From an uncultured Bacteroidaceae bacterium (GTDB lineage Bacteria > Bacteroidota > Bacteroidia > Bacteroidales > Bacteroidaceae): a DNA stretch of 64,000 nucleotides. Shown here in pieces: positions 15,642 to 25,354 of this stretch. Each line of letters starts with the position of its first letter. Position 1 is the stretch's first letter. The stretch is from the NCBI GenBank assembly GCA_905235285.1, contig CAJOLI010000005.1, forward strand, positions 1 through 64,000, read 5' to 3'. Below the pieces are notes generated by a model. It was given only the letters and a program-made list of their open reading frames with translations, had not been told where the DNA came from and did no database searches. A program made the position numbers and the translations under genes.

Positions 15642-17714
15642 ATGAAACATCATTTGTTATCCGCGATTCTCTGCCTGAGCTTCAGCTTGATGGTGGCAGG
15701 TTGCTTTGACTCTGACGATGTAGGCGACAGCTACACCACATTCACGGGTGAGAAAATTGCCGACTTCCTCAATGCCCATCATGCAGAGTATTCAGAGTTT
15801 ATCCACGTGCTGGAGAAGGCTGAAGCCTGGCCCTTGATGGAGTCCTACGGCAAATACACGCTGTTTGTGCCCACCAACGAGGCCATGCGCGCTTACTATA
15901 TGAAGAAGGGCAACGGCGTCAGTCCCATGAACGTCGACACGCTCAATGCCAAGGACCTGCGCAAGTTGGTGTTCTACCACATCATCGATGGCGAGACGAA
16001 TGCAGCGAAGGCCTACACGACCTTCGACTTCGAGGAAGGTGCCATCCCGACGAAGAATATGGTGGGCCGCTACATCATCGTGCACTTCCCGGAGAATGCT
16101 GCCAGCACAGCCTGGCTTATCAACGACGAGGCTAATATCATTGATGCCAACGGCGAGATGATCAACGGAGTAGTTCACGTCATCGACCACGTCATCGAGG
16201 GCAACAACGACCTTTTGCCAAACCTCATCAAGACCAACGGCCAGTACAACATCTATGGCGACGCCATAGCAGCCACGGGTCTGGACACTAAGATGATGCT
16301 TATCGAGGACGAGAGCTACGTGGCTCCCACCACCCTTCCTGACGGCAGCGCCATCACCACGCGCGCCCATTATCCCGAAGAACGCAAGTACGGCTGGACT
16401 GCTCTCCTCGAGCCTGACGAGCTGCTCGCAGACTGGAAGGATAAGTACACACAGGCCGCAGGCATCGACGGCATCCACAGCGTCGACGACATGGAAGCCT
16501 ACGCCCGAGCCATCTACAAGGAGATGATTGACAACGGTAGTGCCGTGCCCGTAGACCTTACCATCACCGACCGCAAAGACCCCCGCAATGCGCTGAACCA
16601 CTTCGTGGCCTACCATTTCCTTCAAGCAGCCGTGCGCACCGACAACTTCGTGACCACCTACGGCTACGTCTCGGAGTACGACTGGTTTGAACGCAAGGCC
16701 GAGATCTGCGACGAGAACTATCGCATCGAGCAGTACTGGCCTACGATGGCTGCGGGGGCGTTGATCCAATGCCAAAAGTACAACATCATCAACAGTATCG
16801 ACAACCCCTGCTGGCTGCCTGGCATGGCCAACAGCGACGACTATATCCATTTCGTGTCTGCCAACTCCAACAAGGACTGCCAGAACGGCTTCCTTCACCA
16901 ACTCAACCGCGTCATGGCTTACAACAGCTATGTCGAAAACGAAGTACTACACCGCCGCCTGCGCATGGAGCTGCGGACGTTCTTGCCCGAGCTGGTGACG
17001 AACGACGTGGTGGCGTACACGAACAAGTACAACCAGTGGCACCGCTACATCCCCACGGGCTATTGCAAGAACCTGACGTTCGAGGAGCAACGCCCGAGTA
17101 TCTACATGGTGTACTATGCGGCGAACGTCCACCACTACCTCTACGGCGACGAGCTGAATGCGATGGGCTTCTTCGATGTGACGTTCCGCATCGGTCCGAT
17201 CCCTGCGGGCAAATACGAGATTCGCTTCGGCTACCATGTCTACGGAACTGCTAAGTCCAACTCCGAGGCTGGCGTGACTCAGATTTACTTCGACGGCACT
17301 CCGTGCGGCATACCCCTTGACATGCGGGCGAACGCGCTGGAGGGCGATATCGGCTGGCAGCAAGACTATAATATTATTGAGACCTACGGGAGCGCCGGCG
17401 TGCAGCTGGCGCGCGACGCGAGCTACAGCGCGGACGACCCCTATGGGTACGAGAATGACAAGTCGCTGCGCAACCGGAACTTCATGAAAGCACCTGACAG
17501 CTACGTAGGCACCAACTGGCACAACGACTACGGGACTTACTTCGGGACGGCGCGGAACTCGTCGGCCGACCTGCGGTATATTCTCGGGACGTTCTCGTTC
17601 ACGGGTAACGAGGAGCATGACCTCCGCTTTGTGCAGATGCTGGCCGGCAAGGGTTTGTTTGACTACATCGAGTTCATACCCACCGACCTCATTGAGGAAG
17701 AGGACCAGCATTGA
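15642..17714 (+). CDS. FAS1 (fasciclin) domain lipoprotein, PUL surface protein 1
   Basis: 690 residues. The N terminus, with lipobox LMVAGC at about 17-22, predicts an outer-membrane lipoprotein. Residues about 35-190 form a fasciclin domain with the hallmark YTLFVPTNEAMRAY, the H-box-like LRKLVFYHIID and a final GVVHVIDHVI. A second, more diverged FAS1-like part follows (about 195-430). The C-terminal third (FDVTFRIGPIPAGKYEIRFG ... LRYILGTFSFTGNEEHDLRF) looks like a beta-sandwich module. In SusC/SusD loci such proteins probably act as surface glycan-binding or scaffold components (inference). It is the first gene of the uptake operon and overlaps the start region of the next gene. Confidence 0.82.
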   Translation: MKHHLLSAILCLSFSLMVAGCFDSDDVGDSYTTFTGEKIADFLNAHHAEYSEFIHVLEKAEAWPLMESYGKYTLFVPTNEAMRAYYMKKGNGVSPMNVDTLNAKDLRKLVFYHIIDGETNAAKAYTTFDFEEGAIPTKNMVGRYIIVHFPENAASTAWLINDEANIIDANGEMINGVVHVIDHVIEGNNDLLPNLIKTNGQYNIYGDAIAATGLDTKMMLIEDESYVAPTTLPDGSAITTRAHYPEERKYGWTALLEPDELLADWKDKYTQAAGIDGIHSVDDMEAYARAIYKEMIDNGSAVPVDLTITDRKDPRNALNHFVAYHFLQAAVRTDNFVTTYGYVSEYDWFERKAEICDENYRIEQYWPTMAAGALIQCQKYNIINSIDNPCWLPGMANSDDYIHFVSANSNKDCQNGFLHQLNRVMAYNSYVENEVLHRRLRMELRTFLPELVTNDVVAYTNKYNQWHRYIPTGYCKNLTFEEQRPSIYMVYYAANVHHYLYGDELNAMGFFDVTFRIGPIPAGKYEIRFGYHVYGTAKSNSEAGVTQIYFDGTPCGIPLDMRANALEGDIGWQQDYNIIETYGSAGVQLARDASYSADDPYGYENDKSLRNRNFMKAPDSYVGTNWHNDYGTYFGTARNSSADLRYILGTFSFTGNEEHDLRFVQMLAGKGLFDYIEFIPTDLIEEEDQH

Positions 17715-17717
17715 TGA

Positions 17718-17750
17718 GATTACGAATTACGAATTATGAATTACGAATTG
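17718..17750 (+). repeat. short tandem ATTACGA/ATTATGA tract before the second FAS1 gene
   Basis: ATTACGAATTACGAATTATG+AATTACGAATT repeats an 8-10-bp motif between the stop of the first FAS1 gene and the ATG at 17759. An open frame through it starts at 17714 (MRLRITNYELRIEKD), but that is repeat-derived text before a proper signal peptide. The tract was probably inserted in the short intergenic spacer. Confidence 0.6.
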
Positions 17751-17758
17751 AAAAAGAT

Positions 17759-20287
17759 ATGAAGATACGTTTGTTCTTTGTCCTTTCGCTGCTTGCAACG
17801 GCATTCCTGACGGAGTCGTGTACCGACCGCTTCGCTGAGGAGGAGAATAATGAGCCGTCGTGGCTGGGGCCCAATGTGTACGACTATCTCAACCAGCGCG
17901 GCGACTGCAAATATTTCTGCCGTCTCATCGAGGACTGCGGCTACTACGAATCGCTGAAGCGCACGGGGAGCAATACGCTGTTCTTCTCGCCGGACTCGTG
18001 CTTCGAGAGTTTCTTCCGCTCGTCCGATGCTGTGCGCAAGGGCTACACGTCATACGAGAAGTTGCCTCAGTCGATGAAATATCTCATGCTGCGCTCATGC
18101 ATGGTCGAGAACGCACAGCTCATCGAACGTCTGGCCCTGACCGACCATGGCGGGACACTCTTCCGTCGCACCACAATGATGAGCGTCGAGGACACCATTC
18201 CTGTGATGAACTACGCCGAATTGCCTCACAACAGCTACTTCGACCGCTACAAGGACACAGAAATCCGCCTGCTGATGGATGCCACACCTTGGACTCTCGT
18301 TCAGTTCTTTCCCGATGTCATGTCAGCACTGAAGATAACCGACAATGACATGAAGTATATCTGCGGCGCAGACGCTTCGACAGAGAAGACCTACTTGTTC
18401 CAGAGCCAGATCGTGCGTCAGGACATCACGTGCAAAAACGGCTACCTGCACGAGCTGGACCGTATATGCATGATGCCCGACAATATGGCTGGATATATCC
18501 GTGGCGAAGAACGCCTCTCGACGTTCAACCACCTGATGGACCGCTTCTGCGAACCTGTGCTGTACCGCACGACAACGGACGGCGAGCGCATCTACGAGCT
18601 GCGCTATTTCAACGAGTCGGCAGCCCATCCCCACCGCACGGACATCGACGGCCGCATCTCCCCAGGAACCTTATACTTCGACCCAGGCTGGAACCTGTAC
18701 CAATATGGTTCGTCGGGCTCAAACAGCGACAATGCCTACGAAGGCGACATGGCGGCCATGTTTGTTCCCACGAACGAAGCTATGGCAGAGTATTTTAGCG
18801 CCGACCCATCGGCAGAAGGCCACGACATCTATGAGTCGTTTGGCGGCGAATGGGATAATGTCCCTAACCAGATTGCCGCCGACCTGGTGAAGAACCATCA
18901 GCTCTCGTCGTTCGTCAATTCTACCCCGAGCCACTTCGGCACACTGAAGGATATGGCCGGCTACGAGATGGAAATCAGCGAAGACAACATCGTCGGTTCG
19001 TACGTAGCCCGCAACGGTATCGTCTATCTGATTAACAAAGTGCTGCCTCCGCTGGACTATCGCTCGGTCATGGGTCCTGTGAAAGTCGACCAAGGGCTTA
19101 AGATATTCAACCTGGCGATGGGCGACAACTATTGCCAGTTCCAGTATTACCTCCGCTCGCTGAAGTCGACTTACAACTTCTTCGTTACCCCAGACGAGTA
19201 TATGAAGGATTACCTGGATCCCATCTCGGCAGGCTACAGCGGCATCAGGCTGAATACGACGTGGGACTTCCGTCTGAACGAGAACACCAATTCAATAGAG
19301 GCTGTCATCCGCGGTGCGGCTACAGGCGACTCCATCGGCATAAACACCTCCGGCGGTATCGCCGGTGCACTGACAAGCCGACTGACGGACATCCTCAACC
19401 AGCAGACGCTGGTGGGCGAAGTGACTCCGAATCAGGAATGGTATATCACGAAAGGTTATGCTCCCATCCGTCTGGTGTGGCAGGGCGAAAAGGTCGTGGC
19501 TGCACAGGGCGCCGGCAATGCCGAGCCTGTCGAAGTCGTGGACGAATACGAGAAGACCAACGGCACGACGCGATACCTCCGCGGCATCCTCCGCACCTCA
19601 CCCCGCTCGTTGTATGCCATGTTGCGCGAGCACGCCGGAGCCTCAGCCTCGGGCAGCGCGGACGACAGTTTCAAGGCGTTCTACGATATGTGCGAGTACT
19701 GCGGCCTGTTCGAGAAGAATCCTACGACGACGTGTGCTGCCATCGACTACCGCCTCTCGTTCCTAAGCCAGTACCACTACAGCGTATACGTACCGGGCAA
19801 TGCCGGCGTGGCAGCGGCCATTGCCGATGGCGTAGTGCCTTCGATTGACGCGATAGAGCACTGCACACTGACGGACGAGGAGGAAGCAGCGGGCATGGAC
19901 CTAAGCGAGAAGCGCGACTCGCTGCGCCAGGAGATGATACGCTTCATCCGCTATCATGTCCAGGACTACTCCATTATCAGAGGAGGCGCACGCGAGAGTG
20001 AAGGTGAATACCTCTCTAACACGCTGAACCAGACGACGCACAAGTTCTATCCCATCTTCGTGGATCACGACGGCACCAATATATCACTGCTCGACAACTA
20101 TAATTATCAGCGTCGCCGCCGTGGCGAGAGCTTCGAGAAGATCCGCGTCGACAATGAGCTGTGCAACCTGATGGTGCGCGACCTGATTGTAAACAGCGCC
20201 GCCACGACAGCAGCAACCGGCATAGAGACCTACTCATACAGTGTAATGCATCTTCTCGAAGATGGCAAGTATTTAAGATTCGAATGA
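17759..20287 (+). CDS. FAS1 domain lipoprotein, PUL surface protein 2
   Basis: 842 residues from ATG 17759, where MKIRLFFVLSLLATAFLTES+C gives a lipoprotein signal. Several fasciclin-like modules can be traced by repeated landmarks: SNTLFFSPDSCFESFF (about 55-70), an AMFVPTNEAMAEYFS block (about 330-350), a NGIVYLINKVLPP terminator motif (about 410-425), and FFVTPDEYMKDYL (about 465). A last module near 650-800 has VYVPGNAGVAAAIADG and FIRYHVQDYSI. The multi-FAS1 layout suggests an extended surface protein. It ends one base before the SusC start codon, so translation is probably coupled. Function is inferred from context: glycan binding or assisting the SusC/SusD transporter. Confidence 0.8.
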   Translation: MKIRLFFVLSLLATAFLTESCTDRFAEEENNEPSWLGPNVYDYLNQRGDCKYFCRLIEDCGYYESLKRTGSNTLFFSPDSCFESFFRSSDAVRKGYTSYEKLPQSMKYLMLRSCMVENAQLIERLALTDHGGTLFRRTTMMSVEDTIPVMNYAELPHNSYFDRYKDTEIRLLMDATPWTLVQFFPDVMSALKITDNDMKYICGADASTEKTYLFQSQIVRQDITCKNGYLHELDRICMMPDNMAGYIRGEERLSTFNHLMDRFCEPVLYRTTTDGERIYELRYFNESAAHPHRTDIDGRISPGTLYFDPGWNLYQYGSSGSNSDNAYEGDMAAMFVPTNEAMAEYFSADPSAEGHDIYESFGGEWDNVPNQIAADLVKNHQLSSFVNSTPSHFGTLKDMAGYEMEISEDNIVGSYVARNGIVYLINKVLPPLDYRSVMGPVKVDQGLKIFNLAMGDNYCQFQYYLRSLKSTYNFFVTPDEYMKDYLDPISAGYSGIRLNTTWDFRLNENTNSIEAVIRGAATGDSIGINTSGGIAGALTSRLTDILNQQTLVGEVTPNQEWYITKGYAPIRLVWQGEKVVAAQGAGNAEPVEVVDEYEKTNGTTRYLRGILRTSPRSLYAMLREHAGASASGSADDSFKAFYDMCEYCGLFEKNPTTTCAAIDYRLSFLSQYHYSVYVPGNAGVAAAIADGVVPSIDAIEHCTLTDEEEAAGMDLSEKRDSLRQEMIRFIRYHVQDYSIIRGGARESEGEYLSNTLNQTTHKFYPIFVDHDGTNISLLDNYNYQRRRRGESFEKIRVDNELCNLMVRDLIVNSAATTAATGIETYSYSVMHLLEDGKYLRFE

Positions 20288-20288
20288 T

Positions 20289-23200
20289 ATGAAAGGAATA
20301 ATGAACATAATGGCATCAGCACGGGCTCTGCTCGTATGCGCGTTCACACTGCTGCTCAGCTCTCAGGCTTGGGCGCAGAACGACCTTGCCATCAGCGGCC
20401 ACGTAGAAGATGATTTCGGCGAACTGCCCGGCGTGTACATTGTAGAGCTTGACCCCAACGACCGCGTCCTTGGAGGTGTAACGACCGACATGAACGGCAA
20501 CTTCTTCCTTCGCGCCAAGAGCACGAAGAATCGCATCCGCGTGCAGTTTATAGGCTACGAGACTCAAGTGTTCGCCATAGGAGCCGCGAAGAGGTTCAAC
20601 ATCAAGATGAAAGAGACGGCTCAGACGATGAAGGAAACGGTCGTCAAAGCCGACCGCCGTCAGGACGTAGGCATGGGCAATATCCCAAGCCGCGAAGTGT
20701 CGATGGCCATCTCTCACTTTGAGTTGGGCGAGAATGTCGAAGGCATCTCCGTTGCCTCAGCCGAGGACCTGCTGCAAGGCCGCATCGCAGGTCTCGACAT
20801 CGTGGCATCGTCAGGTGCGCCCGGCGCCGGCAGCCAAATGCGAATCCGTGGTACGACGACCTTGTCTGGCAATGCCAACCCTCTCATCGTGCTCAACGAT
20901 ATACCCTTTGAGGGCGACGTCGCCGCCGACTTTGATTTCAACAATGCCACCGACGACCAGTATGCTGACCTTCTCTGTGTGAACGTCGACGACATCCTGA
21001 GCATCGACGTGCTGAAGGATGCCTCGGCCACTGCCCTCTATGGTTCGAAGGGCTCGAACGGTGTAATCAAAATTACGACGCGCAAGGGTAGCCGCGGCAA
21101 ACCTATAATAAAGTATTCCTACAAACTTACAGAGAAGTACCAACCTGCAGGGATGAAAATGCTCTCAGGCGACGACTACACGATGCTGATGAAGCAGGAA
21201 TACTTCAACCGCACGCTCGCACGCACCGAATCCTACTCCCAGTACAGCCGTGACGAGTACAACTACAATCCCTCGTTCTCAGAGTTCGAGCAGTTCAACA
21301 ACAACACAGATTGGGTCGACGCCGTGACTCAGCACGGCTGGACCCACGACCACTACCTGAGCGTTAGCGGCGGTGGCGAGCGAGCCACATTTATGATTTC
21401 GGGAGGCTACCTGACGCAGTCTGGCACGACCATAGGGCAGGACTACACGAAGATGACCAGCCGCATGAACCTCGATTACGACATCTCAAAGCGTATCAAA
21501 GTCATCACCGAATTCCAGTTTACATACAGCAAGAACAAGAAGAATCTCGAGAACTACGGCACAATCCTCGGCATAGCCTACAAGAAGATTCCTAACGTAG
21601 GCATCTACGAGCAGGATGCCGAGGGCCACGACACCGACAACTACTACAACATCCGCAGCAATTCCCAGCTCGCCGGTTCGCAGAAGAACCTGATGAACCC
21701 CGTGGCGTTGGCCCGTCTGGCCAAGAACGAGGAGGTAAACCGCCGCGTGTTGCCTACGGCCCGCCTGCAGTACTACATCATAAACCCCACGCTCGACAAT
21801 AAACCCTTTTCGCTGAAATACGCTGCCTACATTAATTTCGACATCAACAACCTCAGCCGCAGCCAGTTCCTGCCCGCATCAGTGTCTAACTACAACTGGG
21901 ACAGCGAGATGGTGAACAACGCTCAGGAGTACAGCACCGAGCGTCTGAACATACTCACGGAGAACAAACTCTCTTTCGAGTCAGACTGGAACAACGGACA
22001 TTTCCTCGTGGCCAACATGGCTTGGCAGACAGCCAGCGCCACGCAGTCGGCAAATACCACAAAGTCATATGGTCACCCCGACGAGTCGCTCACCGATGCA
22101 ACTACTGCCGCCTACCTCAACTACCTGAGCAACGGCAATTCCAAGTCGCGCTCGCTGGCCGGACTTGGCAACATACATTATTCTTATAAAGGGAAATATA
22201 TCGTCAGCGGCGTACTGCGCATCGACGGGTCGACGAAGTTCGGAGCCTCACGCCGCTGGGGCGTATTCCCCGGAGCCTCGGCCAAATGGATTATTTCAGA
22301 AGAGAAGTTCATGAAGCCTCTTGAAAAATACGTCTCGATGCTTGCCGTACGTCCTGGTTGGGGCATCACGGGCAACCAGCCCGGCAGTGACTACTCGCAG
22401 TACAGCGTCTATTCCATCGACAACTACGGCTACATGGGTGGCACGGTGGTGCGCCCAACAAACATTCCTCTCACTAACCTGCGTTGGGAGAAGACGCGCT
22501 CTTACAACCTTGGCTTTGACCTCGGTTTCTTGGGCAACTTGGTCAATGCCAAGATTGATATCTACGACAAGCAGACAACCGACCTGCTGTGGTCAGGTTA
22601 TTCCATATCCACAACCTCAGGCTTCTCGTCACTGACGTATAAGAACGACGGCAAATTGCAGAACCGAGGCTGGGAACTGGAACTGAGCACCGACCGCATC
22701 ATCAAGAAGGGCAAGTTCTCGATGGACTTCAACCTCAACATCGGCAACAACAAGAACGTCATAAAGAAAATTGACGAGAGCATCATGAACCAGTTCAACG
22801 ACAATGCGGCAGCCATCAACAACGGTGTCTATCTTACCCGCATACAGATGAACAACTCCTATGGTTCAATCTACGGTTTCCGCTACAAAGGTGTCTACAG
22901 CTATAGCTACGAGAAGTTCGACAAGGCACAGGCCGAAGGCAAGAGCTGCCCCATAGCTCGCGATGCCGAGGGCAACATCATGTATGACTATGACGGCAAT
23001 CCCAAGCAGATGAAATACGACTATCTGGGCACTAATTACAAGTTCCAAGGCGGCGATGCCATCTACGAGGACATCAACCACGACGGTTCTATCGATGAAT
23101 ATGATGTCGTCTATCTTGGCAACTCGAATCCTAAGCTCGAAGGCGGTTTCGGCACTACGCTGCGCTATGGCAGCCTCTCGCTCACCATCTTCTGCAACTA

Positions 23201-23633
23201 CCGCTATGGCGGCAAGATAATCAACAACGCCCGTATGCAAGCCGAGAACATGTACACCGACGACAACCAATGCCGCACCGTCAACTGGCGTTGGCGCAAA
23301 GAAGGCGACCTGACCGATGTGCCGCGTGCCCTCTACCAGCAGGGCTACAACTGGTTGGGCTCAGACCGCTACGTAGAGAATGGCTCATTCCTGCGTATCA
23401 AGTACGTCTCGCTGCGCTACACAGCCCCAAAGCGTTGGGCTGATGCCATCCGTGCGAAGGCCATCAACGCTTACCTCACGATAAACAACCTCTACTGTTT
23501 CACCAAGTACTCAGGAACCGACCCGGAGGTAGCCGTGCAGAACTTCAACGCCTCGTTGCCCGGCGTAGCCTACGACTCGTCGCGTACGCCGCGTTCGAAA
23601 GACTGGACGCTCGGACTCTCGGTTACGTTCTGA
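20289..23633 (+). CDS. SusC/RagA-family TonB-linked outer-membrane transporter 1
   Basis: 1114 residues. The signal peptide ends at SSQAWAQ. A carboxypeptidase-regulatory-like N-terminal domain (about 33-110, ISGHVEDDFGELPGVYIVEL) precedes the plug (DLLQGRIAGLDIVASSGAPG, MRIRGTTTLSGNANPLIVLN, DVLKDASATALYGSKGSNGV). A long beta-barrel follows, ending in LGLSVTF. By family knowledge it imports oligosaccharides across the outer membrane with TonB energy, together with its SusD partner encoded 31 bp downstream. The plug has an insertion compared with common forms (DFDFNNATDDQYADLLCVN). Confidence 0.93.
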   Translation: MKGIMNIMASARALLVCAFTLLLSSQAWAQNDLAISGHVEDDFGELPGVYIVELDPNDRVLGGVTTDMNGNFFLRAKSTKNRIRVQFIGYETQVFAIGAAKRFNIKMKETAQTMKETVVKADRRQDVGMGNIPSREVSMAISHFELGENVEGISVASAEDLLQGRIAGLDIVASSGAPGAGSQMRIRGTTTLSGNANPLIVLNDIPFEGDVAADFDFNNATDDQYADLLCVNVDDILSIDVLKDASATALYGSKGSNGVIKITTRKGSRGKPIIKYSYKLTEKYQPAGMKMLSGDDYTMLMKQEYFNRTLARTESYSQYSRDEYNYNPSFSEFEQFNNNTDWVDAVTQHGWTHDHYLSVSGGGERATFMISGGYLTQSGTTIGQDYTKMTSRMNLDYDISKRIKVITEFQFTYSKNKKNLENYGTILGIAYKKIPNVGIYEQDAEGHDTDNYYNIRSNSQLAGSQKNLMNPVALARLAKNEEVNRRVLPTARLQYYIINPTLDNKPFSLKYAAYINFDINNLSRSQFLPASVSNYNWDSEMVNNAQEYSTERLNILTENKLSFESDWNNGHFLVANMAWQTASATQSANTTKSYGHPDESLTDATTAAYLNYLSNGNSKSRSLAGLGNIHYSYKGKYIVSGVLRIDGSTKFGASRRWGVFPGASAKWIISEEKFMKPLEKYVSMLAVRPGWGITGNQPGSDYSQYSVYSIDNYGYMGGTVVRPTNIPLTNLRWEKTRSYNLGFDLGFLGNLVNAKIDIYDKQTTDLLWSGYSISTTSGFSSLTYKNDGKLQNRGWELELSTDRIIKKGKFSMDFNLNIGNNKNVIKKIDESIMNQFNDNAAAINNGVYLTRIQMNNSYGSIYGFRYKGVYSYSYEKFDKAQAEGKSCPIARDAEGNIMYDYDGNPKQMKYDYLGTNYKFQGGDAIYEDINHDGSIDEYDVVYLGNSNPKLEGGFGTTLRYGSLSLTIFCNYRYGGKIINNARMQAENMYTDDNQCRTVNWRWRKEGDLTDVPRALYQQGYNWLGSDRYVENGSFLRIKYVSLRYTAPKRWADAIRAKAINAYLTINNLYCFTKYSGTDPEVAVQNFNASLPGVAYDSSRTPRSKDWTLGLSVTF

Positions 23634-23664
23634 CTTACCGATTCAATAATCCACTCTTTTCATT

Positions 23665-25350
23665 ATGAAAAAGACATCTCATATTATAGTTTCAACCTTC
23701 GCTTTAGCTGCTTCTCTCTTGTTTCTCTCTTGCAACGACTGGCTCGAACTCATGCCCGAGGACAGCACCATCGAAGAGGAATTCTGGAAGAACGGCAATC
23801 AGGTGGAGAGTGTCGTGCGGGCATGCTACCGCTATATGCAAGAGGACAACCTCATGCAGCGCATCATTCTATGGGGCGAGCTGCGCTCCGACGAGGTGCA
23901 GAACGGCGCCAGCATCTCAGCCAGCGAGACCGATATCATCAACGCCAAGGTGAAGTCGAACAACGCATACTGTGACTGGGCTTCGTTCTACACAGTCATC
24001 AACGACTGCAACAAGGTGCTTGAGTTTGCTCCAGCAGTGCGCCAGCTTGATGCTAATTTTGACGAGGTAACCTGTAAGGCATATATGGCTGAGGCTTACA
24101 CGCTACGAGCCCTGTGCTACTTCTACCTCTTACGCACCTTCCGCGATGTGCCTCTCGTGCTCGAAAGCAGCAAGACAGACGAACACGACTACAACGTGAG
24201 CAACCGCGACACGGCAGAATGGATAAGCTACTACGCCCTGCCCATCAATGTCGCTGCCTTCACAGCCGAAGCCTATCCGCTGGTCAATCAGGAGCACTAC
24301 GTACTCGACCGCATGATAGACGACCTTAAGATAGCCCGTGAATATGCCGCCACAGAATGGGAGAGCGATGCCGAGAGCCACGGCAGAGTTACGCGCCGCG
24401 CTGTTGAAGCCCTCTTGGCCGACTATTACCTCTGGCGCGCCTCTATCAACCAGCCTATCGATGCATCGCGAGCCACCGACGACTACCACCAGTGCATAGC
24501 ACTCTGCGATGCTGTAGTCAACGAAACGGCAGAGATGGAGGAGGCAGAGCTCGTCGAAGGCGCCGACCTCCTCGGCGATGTCTTCTATACGGGTAACTCC
24601 GGCGAGAGCATCTTCGAGCTGAACTTCACCACCAACGGCCATGCCAACAATGCCACTGCCACGCTCTACGGCAATACACTCAAGAATCGCAATCCACATC
24701 TACTTGCCGCCGTGAGCATTCAGGCACTGTTCAATCAGAACAAAGCCAGCAGCGACGAGGCCGACTACGACTACCGCAGCAAGGATTTCTTCAATGCCAA
24801 GGACAATCACATCTTCAAATACGAAGGCCAGACGCCGCCTGCCGAATTCAGCTCTCGGTCTGCCACCTACACCTATCGCGGAGCAAGCAGCCAGGCTAAC
24901 TGGATTTTCTATCGTCTGGCCGACATCTATCTGATGAAAGCCGAAGCTTTAGCTCAGATTGCCGAGTCAGCCGAGGAAATCAGTAATGTTGTCACCCTCT
25001 GCAACATGACTTATATCCGAGCTTGCACTGACAACGCTGACGTGAAAGACTCACTCGACCATGCCGCTTATGCTTCTCCCTCGGATGTCCAGCGTCTCGT
25101 CCTCGCAGAGCGCCAACGTGAACTGATGTTCGAAGGCAAACGTTGGTTCGACCTTCTGCGTCTGGCACGCCGTGAGGCCAATGTTGCGAACAGCTGGCAG
25201 TACCTCGAATCGCGCTACGACGAGGACGTCACTACCATCCGCAACAAGATGACCTCCATCGAGGCATGGTATCTGCCTATTTACTTCAACGAAATTAAGA
25301 TCAATGGCAATCTTCGCCAGAATACATATTATGAATCTCAAGATGAATAG
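23665..25350 (+). CDS. SusD/RagB-family glycan-binding lipoprotein 1
   Basis: 561 residues with lipobox LLFLSC near residue 23. The SusD fold shows typical helices: SVVRACYRYMQEDN, YMAEAYTLRALCYFYLLRTF, RAVEALLADYYLWRASI (TPR-like), and near the end VLAERQRELMFEGKRWFDLLRL, the usual SusD C-terminal signature. It sits as a lid on the SusC barrel at the cell surface and captures glycan. The downstream FAS1 gene's frame begins within its last codons, so the two are tightly linked. Confidence 0.93.
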   Translation: MKKTSHIIVSTFALAASLLFLSCNDWLELMPEDSTIEEEFWKNGNQVESVVRACYRYMQEDNLMQRIILWGELRSDEVQNGASISASETDIINAKVKSNNAYCDWASFYTVINDCNKVLEFAPAVRQLDANFDEVTCKAYMAEAYTLRALCYFYLLRTFRDVPLVLESSKTDEHDYNVSNRDTAEWISYYALPINVAAFTAEAYPLVNQEHYVLDRMIDDLKIAREYAATEWESDAESHGRVTRRAVEALLADYYLWRASINQPIDASRATDDYHQCIALCDAVVNETAEMEEAELVEGADLLGDVFYTGNSGESIFELNFTTNGHANNATATLYGNTLKNRNPHLLAAVSIQALFNQNKASSDEADYDYRSKDFFNAKDNHIFKYEGQTPPAEFSSRSATYTYRGASSQANWIFYRLADIYLMKAEALAQIAESAEEISNVVTLCNMTYIRACTDNADVKDSLDHAAYASPSDVQRLVLAERQRELMFEGKRWFDLLRLARREANVANSWQYLESRYDEDVTTIRNKMTSIEAWYLPIYFNEIKINGNLRQNTYYESQDE

Positions 25351-25354
25351 CCAT

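Noticed and set aside
15792-16901. 369-codon minus-strand frame opposite the first FAS1 gene
   Set aside because: Val/Asp/His-rich antisense shadow; the plus-strand FAS1 domains are unmistakable.
17711-17758. Longer N terminus for the second FAS1 lipoprotein
   Set aside because: The extra 16 residues come from the ATTACGA repeat and would bury the lipoprotein signal that starts at 17759.
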